Part shown: positions 47,384 through 60,024 of the stretch, piece after piece
How positions within the stretch are numbered: the first letter of the stretch is position 1
How the letters are laid out: each line of letters starts with the position of its first letter
Source of the DNA: Lepidonotus clava
Lineage: Eukaryota > Annelida > Polychaeta > Phyllodocida > Polynoidae
Assembly: GCA_936440205.1 (NCBI GenBank)
Contig: OW387150.1
Span: forward strand, 17,396,152-17,460,151
Length of the DNA: 64,000 bases
Direction of reading: 5' to 3'
Made by a program: the position numbers and the translations under genes
The notes under the pieces: generated by a model
Told to the model about the DNA's origin: nothing
Databases searched by the model: none
What the model saw: the letters and a program-made list of their open reading frames with translations, nothing else

Positions 47384-50300
47384 CTAAAGGAATCCACGGG
47401 AAGCCCTCTAGGCCTAAAGGGCCTAGATTTGTCAACCAGGTAATTCCCTGTTACCTTTAGAAATGATCGTTAGGCCTTTAAGTAGCTGGTTCCTGGCAAG
47501 TGATGCATGTCGACGGCAAGTGATGCATGTCCCACAATGCACCTGTATAGCCTCGTTTTGAATCAGCTCAGGAAGACATCTCCAACAATGTCTTCTATTA
47601 TCACAGAAGATTCGGGTTCAGCATAAATCTGAAAAAAGAGTTTAATTTATTACTTATAGGATCCAATAAATTTATTGACATGCATTGAAATACCAATTGA
47701 TTTGCATCAGTACTCGTCCTGTGCCTGGAAAGGTAAAGCATTTTGATATTAGCAAAAGATCCAAGATAACGGTTTAAGCTCTAGCTTGCAGCCAACCGTA
47801 AGTTAAGCGGAACAAGAAACATAAGAATCAATTGTATGAGGTATCGTTCCGCCAATAGAGTACACTGCATGCTGTCATTAAGAGTTATCCTGAAGGAGTT
47901 TAATGAGGCTAATCTCAGAAGAGAGATAACTAATTGTATGATATATTCTGAAACGGAATATTGAAATAACGCGTTAGACACTATCTGTTAAACTGCTGTG
48001 CTTTCAGTCTGTAAGCCTTGTTTCAATATTGTTGATTCTAGTAAGTGATTTCTTTGAGTATTCGGGTTATAAGTATTTAATTGTATAATGGATGGAAACT
48101 TGCTCAGAACTCTTCTATTTGACAGAAATGTACATGCATGTTTGTAAATTGCATTTAACCTCTGCATTTTGCCAAGACCGGAACCATAAATCCATCTAGA
48201 TTAAGGAAACGTTTTCTTTTACGTAGACTTAGAACAATATTTCAGAATTCATCAGAATAATATCTTAAATGAAAGTTGGAAAACACTAGCGAATCTACCG
48301 TGCATGATAGGAATGTGTTTTTGCAGTGTTCAATGTAAGATTTAGGGGGAATCCATGACCTTTCAAACCCCAAAAGAATCACATCCTCCTCTATTTTATA
48401 GGATTAACACCTTTTAGTCGAGTCAGCTTTGGCAGATTTAAAAGCAGGTAAACACCCAGTTTAATCCACAGGTAATCAGTCTGTACTTGGCGCGCGGCAG
48501 GTTTCAGAAGGTTGTTGTGTACTTGGAGCATAGCGGCTTGAGTTAAGAACCACATCGCAACACATTAATTGAAACCTTAAGCAAACATTAGGCCATATGT
48601 GAACAATTACACCACTTATGGCAGACCCATATAATGGTTACACCTGTTGGCACTAAAACTATAAATCCCAATGAATAGCATGTTTGATATTGATTACAGT
48701 ATGTTTTCTTCAAAGATCTTAATTCACTAGATAAATTGGACATTTTCTTCTTATTCGATGGAGAGCACAACTACATGACTGTCAAAATATTCTAGGATAA
48801 TGATTTTATTTATGAATGCAGAGAACTTTCAAATCATCGGTATTTTTCAAGAATTTAAATAATTCACCTTTATTCTATTAATAGATGTAGCTCATTACAT
48901 CAAATTGCTTTTTATTCTTTTTATATTTGTTAGTTTTATGAAATCGTAATTGATACATTTTGTTCGGGTTCCTTAATGAAATTATATGTACGCTTTAAAC
49001 CATTAATGGATACAACCTCTATGCCATGTAATCAAGATTATACGACCACCCAAATCCGACGGACGTCACACAGAGCCTGCTGTTTTCTTGGTGGATTATT
49101 CATTGACCATAGTACACAAAAAACGGCGCGTCAAATCTTCCGAGGGGGAGTCAATGGAGAAATGCTAGGTGGGCTCTCAGAAGAAATTCGCAACATGTTG
49201 CATTGGTGGAGGCTCAAAGCCACCTGAGTTATTTTGACCAAGGTTTCTGGTCCTAAAATTGGAGCATCAGATATTGTTGGTCAAAGGATAGGGAAGTGGG
49301 AAAGGAGGTAGGGGGCTAAAGGGGGCAGGGGGAGGGGGTCTATACTAACTAAGCACCATTCACAGAACTGAGGATTTATTGGAAGGTAAGGTTAGGACAG
49401 CTGCATATATGAAGGCATACACTTGTATAATTAATCCGTTGGGACAAAGAGGCGACATGGTTGTTCCTGGTTTATGACCCTCAAATGTAAAGGGTGCTGA
49501 TTTTGATGACCAGATGGTCGAGACCCAAATCCTAATTTCAAAAAAGAGTTAATTCCAAGAGTAAATAGGGAGGAGGTGGGAAGAGGTGGAGGAGATCTGT
49601 TTTAGTGCATTAGCCCACGAAACTTTTTATGAAAATATTATATAAGAATTCTTTTGGTATCGAACCTGTGGGGAAACTGTTTAGGTATCTGGGACGTCTA
49701 CGCTATTATTATTTCATACATATTGATAAAAGACCTATAGACAATAAATTATCAGAGTTCTCTTTGTAATGTTATAGGTAGGTTTAGATTATCATTTCAC
49801 AACTTTGAATGATATTTAGATAGAATTTGTTGGTTATGATATTATATTAATTGCCAATAATATTGACAAATACTCTTCCTTATGAAAAAAACCAATTTTC
49901 ATCTTTCGAAGTGCATGCGTATTTCAAGGCCAAACTAACGACATTGTAAGAGTGCCCTCCCTGTGTACGTATATAATGGATAAAAAAAGTTTTGGATGTG
50001 GTCATGGGGATGGACGTCTGTTGAATTTATGGAAACGACGGTTCACCGAAACACAAGCATGAATGGCCACAATTAAATCATAACAATGTTTTGAGTGCGC
50101 GTGATTTATGGCTATAATGGCATAACTTCCGGTAATGTTTTTGTTGTATTAATGCGATTTTTCTATCCAAAACTCAGGGTGATTAATTTACCTAGTTACA
50201 TATAACTATATAAGCATAAATTCTAATACATCACAGTAAAGCGCAGTGCGGAAACGACTTTCTGCGCAGCTATCTACTATTTATTGCTGGCCCATTATAA

Positions 50301-51849
50301 AGAATGAGAAATACTTTGAAGATAGCAATTGCGCCACATAAATGCTAGCCCAAAGTCTATTGCGTCTTCAACTAATACAAATAAGTATATCAGAGTATAG
50401 GGAACTGTATAGGGTCAGCAGGGTCACACTCAGTTATTATTTTGTTATACCATGTCTAAGAGAGCCAATAATGCCTAAGGGCACAGTTATATCGGTATAT
50501 GTCTGAAAGACCAATAGAATAGAATTATTCTTATAATTGCTCGAGGGGATCGTCGATTTTTGGCAATCAGATTTGCTTGATGACATTTATCGAAGCACAA
50601 GCGGGAGGTTGACATGTTTAGAATGTTTAAAATGACAGCACATGTCAAGGAACCAGTTATTTCCATTCAAAACAGAACTCACAACATTAAAATAGAAAAC
50701 CAGCATAGCCCTAACAAGAGTTTTCTTAGATCAAAAAAAGAAAACAGAAAAAAAACATCAAAGCCAATTAAAAATTAATAATATTGGCTAAATATTCAGT
50801 GACAATTTCTATTCCAGGGACAAGTTAGGTTACAGATCATAGCTGAGCGTAGCAGAGCACAACTGATTCAATGAAAATCCTAATGAGTAGATTATCAAAG
50901 TTCGTCACATAAATGCGCGCTAATAATGTCATGACAGTCGTATTATTGCAACGATAATCATGATTGGCCTCGATCCTGTGACAGTTATCGTTCCACCTAC
51001 TATCAATTACATAAATTATATGGAAAGGCAATTAAAAATAATACCTTTGCAACTGCTGATAATAGGCCTAATTGCCAATCAAATATAACTAATCAATCGG
51101 GCATATATATTTCACTAATCAATTTACTTATCCACCGTTACCATAATTCACAATGATACAGCCAGAATGGGTATTGTCGACCAATACATATTCATCGATA
51201 TTTTGCCAAAACATCCCATGCCACCTTGGGTTGTATACAAATGAGTGTGTGATGTTTTGGAGGCGAGTATAAGGATATCGACCAGATTCTATATTGACCT
51301 GTTAGATGAGCTTTGATCACACCTATCTGATATTGACGGGTCGAACGGACTCCCTGACTTCACCAATCTATCATCGATCACTTATAATGTCAATCAGCAT
51401 GGTCTTAGATATTACGAGAATAAACGATGAATTGCAGAATTCAAAGATAATTATTTTACTGTTTTTTGAATCATTTGGGTCATTAGCTCATAAATAGGCT
51501 ACTACGATGAAGCCACTGTTCTCCAAGGACATACAGTATCAAAGGTAGGCAGGCAGAGGTAGGCATACCTATAGCCTACATATTATTGGTACATCCCGCC
51601 TTCAGATACCTACATTGGCGGTAGGCCCTATCTTTGTATTCATATGCAATAACATAAACGCACTTTAGTACATTATAAGATGTTTTAACAAATATTCAAA
51701 GAGCAAGAATAAAAATAGATTTGACAAAATGCCAATTAACAACAATAGGGGCCTATCAATATCATAAATCAGCCGTTTTGTACAGCCGTCATTGGCAATC
51801 TAAGATAATAATAAATATGCACCGCAATAATGTTGCCCCTCCCCCCTAT
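47384..51849 (-). other. Upstream DCLK region, probably 5'UTR intron
   Basis: Begins with a putative acceptor at 47384 and continues to the CpG-rich block at 51.85 kb. It holds the 20-bp duplication and ZNF143-like site near 47.5 kb. A GC-richer patch at 49020-49330 includes an 83-codon plus-strand frame with no recognised motif. Confidence 0.5.
47495..47541. promoter_or_regulatory. 20-bp duplication and ZNF143-type site upstream of DCLK start
   Basis: GGCAAGTGATGCATGTC occurs at 47495 and 47515, followed at 47531 by CCCACAATGCA, which fits the ZNF143/SBS core CCCANAATGCA found in many animal core promoters. It lies about 150 bases upstream of the DCLK start codon. Confidence 0.4.
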
Positions 51850-52310
51850 ATGAACTCGGTTCCCCTCTCACTTCTGCCCCTAGTAAAGCACTGCGCCTGT
51901 TGCAGAACTCTCCGTCAGCGCAGTGTATTGATATCGATAGGGCCTACCTACTTACCAACAAAAACTCCCCGCGAAATGCCCGGTCTGCGGTCCACAGATC
52001 CCGATCAGAAAGTATTCCCGTTATGCGTGGTTAACACCTCTCCGAGAGGGCGCCGAAAAGGGCGGGCCGAGGGCGGTAAAAGCTCCAAAATGTCGTCTGT
52101 CTCCCCGCCAAACTCCCGGCCCGACATTCTCTGTCGTCCATGATGTCAACAAATATGGCAGCCTTGGTTGATTGGGCCGCCAGATCTCGCAGGCGGCGCG
52201 AGAGTCGGCGAGAAGGCGCGTGACGTGGGCGAAATGCCGTCTGCTCGACTCTCAAATCGATGGATCTGCCCGGGCAGGAGGGTTGGGCGGCCTCTGCTCG
52301 GCCTCCAACG
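51850..52310 (-). promoter_or_regulatory. CpG-rich block, probable DCLK distal promoter and 5'UTR exon
   Basis: A sharp local rise in GC and CpG (GGCGGCGCGAG, GAGAAGGCGCG, GGGCGGGCCGAGGGCGG) in AT-rich DNA. On the minus strand it has CCAATCA, a YY1-like GCCATATTTG and a possible donor GAGAG|gtgtta at about 52042. Joining that to the acceptor at 47384 would place the frame beginning MDDRECRAG as an upstream ORF, not in frame with DCLK. Confidence 0.5.
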
Positions 52311-54207
52311 TTAGTGAATTATTCAGAAAGGGTTGCCAGTGTTGTGAGAGAAGATTTCAAGAACATGATTACAACACTAGGCCTGTAGACTACGTGATCA
52401 ATGACTGGGGTGTATGACGTATCTAAAAACGCCAGGTTTCCTTTCACTTTTGCATACATGTATAGGATTATAAGTGGATCATTACGAAGTATAAGCAGTC
52501 AGATTAGTAAAATTAATGTTACTAGGTGCACTGGTTCTTGCAATTATGCTTATGCAATTTTTAACGACGGGCAAGGAAAAGGTTACACTTTTGAACCAGT
52601 TCCGTCTCAAACATGTAATATTCATTAGTCAAAAACAAGTAGGCCTAAATGTCACGAAAGATATAGGTATCTAACATCCCTGGTAGGATTGCTGCAAAGA
52701 AAAATACTTTCTCTATTCTGCACGAAACATTAAAACCTAAGGGTAGGTCTAATACATGTATAGCAAAAGGACATATGCTTCTACTTTTCCATACAAAAAA
52801 ACGACAAACAATAAAACTTTCAAATTAATGCTAATTGTTATTGTCGGATGCCCCCTGCCTAGATACAGCGACCACAAATTACACTAGCGCGGTGGCACTG
52901 TGCATCCGTAACGTTGATGGCGTTGATGACATCTAGAGCATTATCATGTCCATCATATCAAAGCCATTATCGTGTATTAATCAGCTGCATTATTGGTATA
53001 ATTTAGATATTATCCTTGTTGGTAATGCATTTGGTCATGAATAAGTAAATTAGAGGAGCTTGACTTGCAGTCTCACCGTCGTTATTACTACTGAGTAAGT
53101 TAATCAAGTTAATTAATGACAAACTGGCAAACTGGTTGTTCAGTCTCATAATCTCAATAGGAGAATCTGGAGATGAGACACAATGCAAACAACAGGCAAA
53201 TAGGGAAAAAGGAGTGAAGAAGTAGATCTAAAGAAATTGTGACTTAGCTTTCTTTTTGGTTTTGTTCAGAGCACAATTCTGTCAGCTCCCCCAGGAAAAA
53301 CTCTATAGGCATAGTGGTACAAATACATAAAAAAAGATTCAACGTTAACATGATATTTTGATAGAGTCTTCGTCTTGCTGGTCATCATGGAAACACACTT
53401 AAACTAAAGGGAGTGCCAAAACGCGACATTGGGCAGCCGGGACAACTTCAATTGGTGATATTGCCTTAGCAGACTCACTGATTGGTTTGAATTATGTCAG
53501 AACATCTTATATATTAAAAAAAGGATCTAAAATGTGTTTTTGGACAATATATGACTTTAGTATTGTTGCCCAAATGAGCTGATTAAGCTCTTTGACAGCA
53601 TCATTCACACCCTTCAAAATCAATTTCATACATACCAACGACTCATCTTGGGCCGGAGAATCCTGACCCGAAGATTGTCTCATAAATACAGAGGAGAAAA
53701 ATATAGAATCGATATTGGTATAAAAGGTGCATAATGCGCCATTTCTTTTAAACCATTCTCTATATTACCAACGGATAACCTCGGTGACGTATTAGAAGAA
53801 ATGTAATGGCTTCTTGTATGAGGCAAAATATTAGACAAAATATTGGACATATCTCCCAATATAGCGACATCAATTCACATACCTTATCCGGTCGGACATT
53901 TGAGGTATTTCGCATTCGTTGGCATACAAGTTTTAACGGTCAATTTCCACCAGTTGGCGGGAGATGGTAGCTAAGGGTTTTGCATAGGTGTACACAAAGA
54001 CGGGGGTAGTTTTATTGTTGTGCATCGGCCCACAACCCATCTGTCACCTAGAAGTGGTCATAAAATAGGACTAACGAGGGAATATAACAACACCATGCAT
54101 TATATAGAAGGCTGAGGTTATTATGATTACCGTTACTCGTTGTTACGGATTTCCGGTAGTTCACATTTATCTTATTGTATATTATAAGTTACACATTATA
54201 ATATCAC

Positions 54208-54512
54208 AGGGGTGGATACAGGATTTTCGAAAGGGTGGGGGGGTCAGCATAAGGGCTAAGTACTAAAACTACTATTTAGGTCACCTTTTTTCATTTTTCA
54301 TGTTTGTAATGAACTGAAAAACAGAGGTAACTCTGATGTTTATTACTGAATAACAAGTTTATGCACACAAAAAAAGCCCACATGCAATCGTGCATATATA
54401 TGCACACAGCATTTTCCCCTCTTTTTGTAGTTTAGGGTCCACCAAAAGGAGGGGGCGGGGGTGGAGGGGTCAGGACTCCAAGGACCCCATCCCCTCTGGA
54501 TCTGCCCATGAT
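54208..54512. mobile_element. Short TIR element with GGGGYGGATMCAG ends
   Basis: The left end CAGGGGTGGATACAGGATTT, then GGGTGGGGGGG; the right end CCCCTCTGGATCTGCCC reads GGGCAGATCCAGAGGGG in reverse. About 300 bp, no coding frame. This layout is common in short marine-invertebrate DNA elements. Confidence 0.6.
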
Positions 54513-54789
54513 GTCACAAGTGTGGCCAATATGTTCCATGGTTCATATACATGTACGTGCAGGTAGTTCAAGCTAAACCACGCTTCCGGTTTTAGTGCAA
54601 TAGTAGAATTCAACCGATGAATTATTAAATGAACACCTTGAACCTGTTAGTAGGTTTGCTTAGAAATATCAATAACATATGTTTTATTATCGTCCAGGTT
54701 GAGGAGGTTCTGCAACATGTCAATTCTAGACTGTTAGGTTTTTATGTATTACCTATAATCGTAGGATGTGCATATATATAGTGAGATAC

Positions 54790-54850
54790 AGGGGCGAATC
54801 AAGGGGGGGGGGGGGGTCCAGGGGATCCAGGGGGTCCTGCCCCCCATCCT
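54790..54850 (+). mobile_element. Single end of a related TIR element
   Basis: CAGGGGCGAATCAAGG with a run of G, then CCTGCCCCCCATCCTTTTGG. Resembles one end of the 54208 element; no partner end found. Confidence 0.4.
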
Positions 54851-56004
54851 TTTGGTGGAGACCCAAACTTGCCAAAGAGAAAAATAATTCCATAAATAAA
54901 AAGACTGTTTCATTCACAATACTCACCTATGGTTTCGAAATCTCATCAGTGGTGGGTATTAACAATAATTATTGTATAATCCATCATCGCTTCCTCCGAT
55001 AGTTACAAGGTTTCTACAAATATTTTATGAAAATGATTTAAACTTTTCAAGCCCTTATAACAATTGTTCAATTAAAGTGATAGAAGGGACACAACAGTTA
55101 TTCATATTTGAGTGTGCCTGGTATACCTTGACTTGATTTCTGTGTCTTACTGGCACTTTAACTCAATATTTGGTAATTTGATGCGAAGGGACTCAGAGGG
55201 CACATAAAGAAATGTGGCACCACCTGTCTGAAATGCCATGAACTACATCGCGCGACTGGGGAAAACCTGCATGAGTAATCAAATGTGCAGAGGCATCAGT
55301 GGTTGGCCGAGGGCGTGGGCGTGAGTGGGAGGAAATTTGAGATACAACATAAAGTGTTTTTTTTCAGAATTGACATGAAAAACGGAAATACCGGCCTCAT
55401 ATTCTAATAACCGGCGTGACGTCATTTTGGTTACACCTGACTGGACAGGGGTTAAACAAACCACCATGTGCCCATTGAAAACAGTGGAGGTCACTGAACC
55501 GTGACAAATAAAATCTTAAATGATTCAAACCCCTCTATAGACAAAGTACATTCAGGATTGTTTTAAAAAACTATATGTAATTTTGAACAAATCTGTCACT
55601 TAGAGTGTGGCTCTATCTTACATAATACATGTAATAAGTAAGTTATAATCAAACTAATACTGTCACTCTACCAAGCCAGATGTTTGCTCACCATAATTTA
55701 CAGTGGGAGTTGTCATAGTGATAACACCTGTGCTTGGAGAGTGAGGGGTGGGTTTCTGCAAGATTCATGTTTCTTACCCTCGTCACACACAAGGTCCGTT
55801 TATATGAATCTAATCTCCTCCCCTTACATATATAAAAGCTTAGGTCCAGGCCTCTTCCATTACCCTATCTAGATTTATACTCCCTGACATGATTGTATGG
55901 ATGTTCTAATGTACATAGATGAAATCATTAGATACATTATTGTGTAAAATACTCAAAAAAGTAACCTGGATTATGTAAACACTTGGAAAGTAACTCAAAT
56001 TATG

Positions 56005-56476
56005 AGCCTCCTGGCTACGGGCCTGCGCTGAATATGGATAGAATGACTATATACCAAGCCCGTAGCCAGGGGGGATGACGTGGGGTATATGTGTCACCCC
56101 CCCCCCCCCCCCCAATCTCCCACTTTTTCCTGTACTCCTGGTGGCCCTCAGCTATCCATTTTTGTCCTTTTCAGTGGAGGATTTAGAGGGGGGGGGGGCA
56201 TTCCCCCGACCCCTCTATTAAAATCTTCCACTTTTTGGACAATTTTAGACATTTATTTTTTAATGTAAAATTATTCATAAAGGAATACTTTTTCCAATAG
56301 CACCCCCTCCCCCCGCTTTTCAAAATCCTGGATCTGCATTGCTCTTGTGCCCATGCCAAATTGTTGTATTTTGCCATTTGAGGAGAGTGACCCATATAAA
56401 AGATCTACATCATTGATAAAAAGGTCCACTTTTTGAAATTGGTCACCCCCCACAGAAAGTTCTGTATACGGGCCTG
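56005..56476. mobile_element. Cluster of CCCGTAGCCAGG-ended elements with nested element
   Basis: An inverted pair CTCCTGGCTACGGGC (about 56008) and GCCCGTAGCCAGGGGG (about 56060) marks the end of one element facing the start of another, which appears to end at TATACGGGCCTG near 56476. Inside, 56172-56342 is a smaller element with GTGGAGGATTTAGAGG and AAAATCCTGGATCTGC ends. Includes C and G homopolymers over 10 bases. Confidence 0.55.
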
Positions 56477-57132
56477 TATACTGTCTTATTATATCATTGA
56501 GCTATAACCTCCTGATTAAGCCCTTGTTACAACATATATAATAGTTAAAAACATACACCAAATATAATTCATGCAGTTACCTAGTAAAGCTTCAGACCTT
56601 ATGAAGATCATGAACGATCGAAATAGTGTTTCCGGTGGACATTTGTTACACAGTCATTACACAGTCATGTAGATTGCTACCTTCTCTCCAAGAATAAATC
56701 AACAGTCCACTAAAAAGGGTGTGTCGGGTTTGATGTGAACATTTCCACTTTTAATTTTCTATTTAGCTCTATCATGTCTTTAATTTGGACAAAAGGCATA
56801 AAAATATCAACCTTTGCTCAGGCGCGTACACTATATATAATGTTTGGGGATAACTTTAATTGTAATTTAGAGCTTGTTTTTTAATTTATATATAGATATC
56901 ACTGTAAGTCTTGTACTTGTGCATAAATAATAATATAATTAGTTAATACTTTCTCCTGCCTCTTCTAACAATCGCCAATGTTAACCCGACTGGTTTCGAC
57001 AGAATGATATGGCCATTTCTCGAATTTTCAAATTCGACATGAGACCAAGAAACATGAAAAAGAAGCATAAACGTCATAACATAATATTAATTTTTTTTCC
57101 ACCAAAGTTTTTTTAAACCCATGTTTGGAACT

Positions 57133-57510
57133 TTAGGCCCCTAGGAGGTCAGCCCCCACCTCGGGAACTGACTCTGTGCTCCTCAACTTCTCTGGTTTCC
57201 AGTTCTCCACAAACACTGAGAACAGGTACCCGCTGGACATCCTCCTAGAGACCTCTCTTTTTACATGGAGGCCCCCATAATACTGATTTAGGTACCGTTC
57301 TATCAATTTTGTTGCCCATAGAGCCACTTGTCGAAACCGCAATTTAGTGGAACTGGCCCCACACCAGTCCCCACCACTGGTCAGACTGCTTTGCACCACC
57401 CTGCAAGGCTGCTGACCCCCCACAACAGATATATGAGCCCCTGGCAGGCCTGCAGCCCCAGAGCAAATGGCCCCTGGCCATTGCCATGGAGATGTTGAAT
57501 TGAGCACCAA
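57133..57510 (-). CDS. Unknown open frame, possible exon or element remnant
   Basis: 125 codons open, ending in a stop at 57133, in a GC-richer island. The C-terminal part looks protein-like: LRFRQVALWATKLIERYLNQ, YYGGLHVKREVSRRMSSGYL, FSVFVENWKPEKL. The frame begins only after a stop near 57520 and its first in-frame ATG is far downstream, so a full gene would need another exon. I recognise no family. Confidence 0.25.
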   Translation of the reverse strand: MVLNSTSPWQWPGAICSGAAGLPGAHISVVGGQQPCRVVQSSLTSGGDWCGASSTKLRFRQVALWATKLIERYLNQYYGGLHVKREVSRRMSSGYLFSVFVENWKPEKLRSTESVPEVGADLLGA

Positions 57511-58252
57511 TCACAGCCTGGATCCCTGCATCCAGGCGCTAAGCGGTAGCAACTGATAGTGATCACATCTAGCCACGTTTCAAGACTATTATGTTATTTC
57601 TTGTGTTCAACATGATTGTGATATGAAACTTTCTAAAAAATATCAAAATGAGAAGTATAGTTACTTTGACAAAGCTATTTCTTATATATGAGAAACGACA
57701 CGCGGCAAAAGTATCCCCCATCCCCACCCCCCAACATTGATTACATAACTTAGTTCTCAGAGAGGACACTAGGGGGAGTACATGATGTAAAGTGGCCTAT
57801 AGCTACATGTATGTGTCTTTTCCCACTAGGTGACGTAACCTTTCGGTCGTCTGATGTACTCAAATCACATCAAACACGTTAGTCAATCACCTTAAAATTG
57901 ATTACTGAGAAATATCCACTGGAACTCGTTGAGGTTGCTAAACAGTGTTTCATATCATGTAGAACAATATCATAGTCATGCGTATCACATAATGTATTCC
58001 TTTATTTTTCCCAATATATTTATGGCACTACTTTTGCAGGTCATTACCTTTCTTATATTAAAACGACAATGCTTCAAATCTACACCAAACCCCACCTATT
58101 CAAAGATAGCTACCATAGGATACAAGTGAGTCAGAGTAGGAGGCAGAGTGCCAGTTGAGATAAATGCTGGTATCTCAACTCACACTTGTCACTATGAATA
58201 TACTAGGCAGAACAGCAGCACCCAGCAAAATGTCTTCCCATACCCGCACTCT

Positions 58253-58350
58253 GGCCCCTCCACAGGCCACTCCAGTGGTAGCCTAATAGGTAGGGTGCTG
58301 GACTGCAACACGGGTGGCCGGGGTTTTCCTCCCAGCTTCGGAACGCACTT
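58253..58350 (+). mobile_element. Decayed tRNA-derived SINE head
   Basis: GGTAGCCTAATAGGTAGGG, then TGCTGGACTGCAACACGGG and GGCCGGGGTTTTCCTCCC. The A-box region and anticodon-arm-like part are recognisable; the B box is decayed. Confidence 0.55.
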
Positions 58351-59677
58351 GTTAATATAAAGATGCCTAGAAAGATAATATTAAGTTGTTTAAGCTTCAA
58401 TCATCTCCGACCAGTGTGTGAACTATATGCCTAACTATCATCATAACGAGCACTGAAATTCCAAACCCAGACACCCCCCCACCTCACAATTCCTCCAGTT
58501 AGGGTTTCGCATCAAACTTTACGTGATTCAAAACACATTCAAATTTAGTGAGGACATTTCGGACTTAAATATAAACCAATCATTACCAACCCATCACATG
58601 ATACAAACACTGCTCCATACTTTTATAGGTCAAAAGTTATTACACTCCTATTTGGGGCCATGATGCAAAACATCGTTGTGTCCCTTCCCCTAATAACCCA
58701 CCTACTACTACGTAAATATAGCATAATTATTATTTATAGGCCTAATACTTAATACACATTGAACATATCATAATGTTTTGGGAAGCTCTTTGGGAAGCTC
58801 TTGATAAATTATTACAGGCTCTTCATCGTCAGGTCTGATAAGGGGAGGGGGTTATGTTTAACCTGATATGTCAGGCTGGTCACGTTGGTGTCCTGATGTG
58901 GAGAATGGTGAGTGTAGTAGGCCCCAAGTATTGTGTATGTTACAGTTTTCCTTATAGGCCTTGTGACCCCCTCCGACAGTTTTCATGTTCCGTCAGTCTA
59001 TCAGTTTGTCACGGAACAAACCGGGAGGCGAAACGTGTGTGGCCATCATCCCGAGACAAATCGGCGTCACTGCGTTGTATGAACCTATACTTAACGGAAA
59101 TCATATAAGTCACTATTGGGTGTAATACAAAAGTTCTTTATTTGGAACTCGAATATATGAGAAATTTCAAAGTCTAGGGCACTTAGAGTCAGTTTAGAAG
59201 AAAAAAGAAAACCAGGGGAAATTGCTGTAACTGTAACATAACAAAAACCTTTGAAAAGATACAACTTCTACCCAAAATGGCAATTCTACTTATAGAAGCT
59301 TGATACTTGGGAAAAAAAAGGCTTTTAATTAAATCAATGTTTAATAGTTGTCCCACCATATACCGTAACAGTTTGTATAACTTAGGGCCTTAAATTTAGT
59401 TGCGCTTATGGCCTGTATTATTTAGAAACCACATGTCAGACTTTCTTGTCCTATGCATACTCTAATGCGGTTCAATTATCTCACACGCATTTGCACTTTT
59501 TAAATCATAATAAATCATGGAACAGGTCAAACAAACATACAAAAATGGTAAAACAAAATAAAAATTCCAACTCTTGTTTGAACTTCGGTCAACAGCCCTT
59601 GACAGTTAGTAAATCTAAGAAATGACGGCTGGGTTGACACGTTCGGAACAGACCATAGTCAGGTAGTCAGGCACGGG

Positions 59678-59757
59678 TTGACGTCACTCTGACTACCCTG
59701 GCACGTCACTCTGACTACCCTGACACGTCACTTTGACTACCCTGGCACGACGTAACG
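59678..59757 (+). promoter_or_regulatory. Tandem CRE-like promoter repeats
   Basis: Three 22-bp units and a partial fourth. The first contains TTGACGTCACTCTGACTACC; later units read GCACGTCACTCTGACTACCC and ACACGTCACTTTGACTACCC; the last is GCACGACGTAACG. Each carries an ACGTCA core, the CREB/ATF half-site. They lie 270-350 bases upstream of a good donor at 60025. Confidence 0.6.
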
Positions 59758-59789
59758 CAAACCGACAAAAACAACTCTCAGTGCGTCCC

Positions 59790-60024
59790 GTATTGTGGCG
59801 CCACCGAAAACCTATGCTAGTTCCCGTCGTGTAAGCTTAGCTCGTGTAGGTCGTTTGGGACCAGCGTAATTTTAATAATCAGCAGAGATTGAAGGCATAC
59901 TTTTCACTGGAGAATGGATTTCTAGCATTGCACGAGATTTTTACAACGGGAATTTGGTACAGGTCAAAGGATAAGTGTTTTCGCTTAGTGGATCTCCCAG
60001 AGTAGCATTGAAAGGATTTAACAG
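59790..60024 (+). other. Probable non-coding first exon of the plus-strand gene
   Basis: CpG-containing sequence downstream of the CRE repeats, ending TTTAACAG|gtaagg at 60024. It has no long frame; the only ATG near its middle reads four codons to a stop. It would splice to the acceptor at 63538. The start site is not defined. Confidence 0.5.

Larger units (their letters stand above)
52311..59677. other. Intergenic region between divergent promoters
   Basis: Holds several inverted-repeat elements with G- and C-homopolymer ends (54208-54512, 54790-54850, 56005-56476), an unknown open frame (57133-57510) and a SINE (58253-58350). Long stretches, such as 52320-54200 and 58400-59640, show nothing recognisable. 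Confidence 0.55.

Noticed and set aside
48976-49227. 83-codon plus-strand frame in a GC-richer patch
   Set aside because: No motif, no splice or promoter support; left as unassigned.
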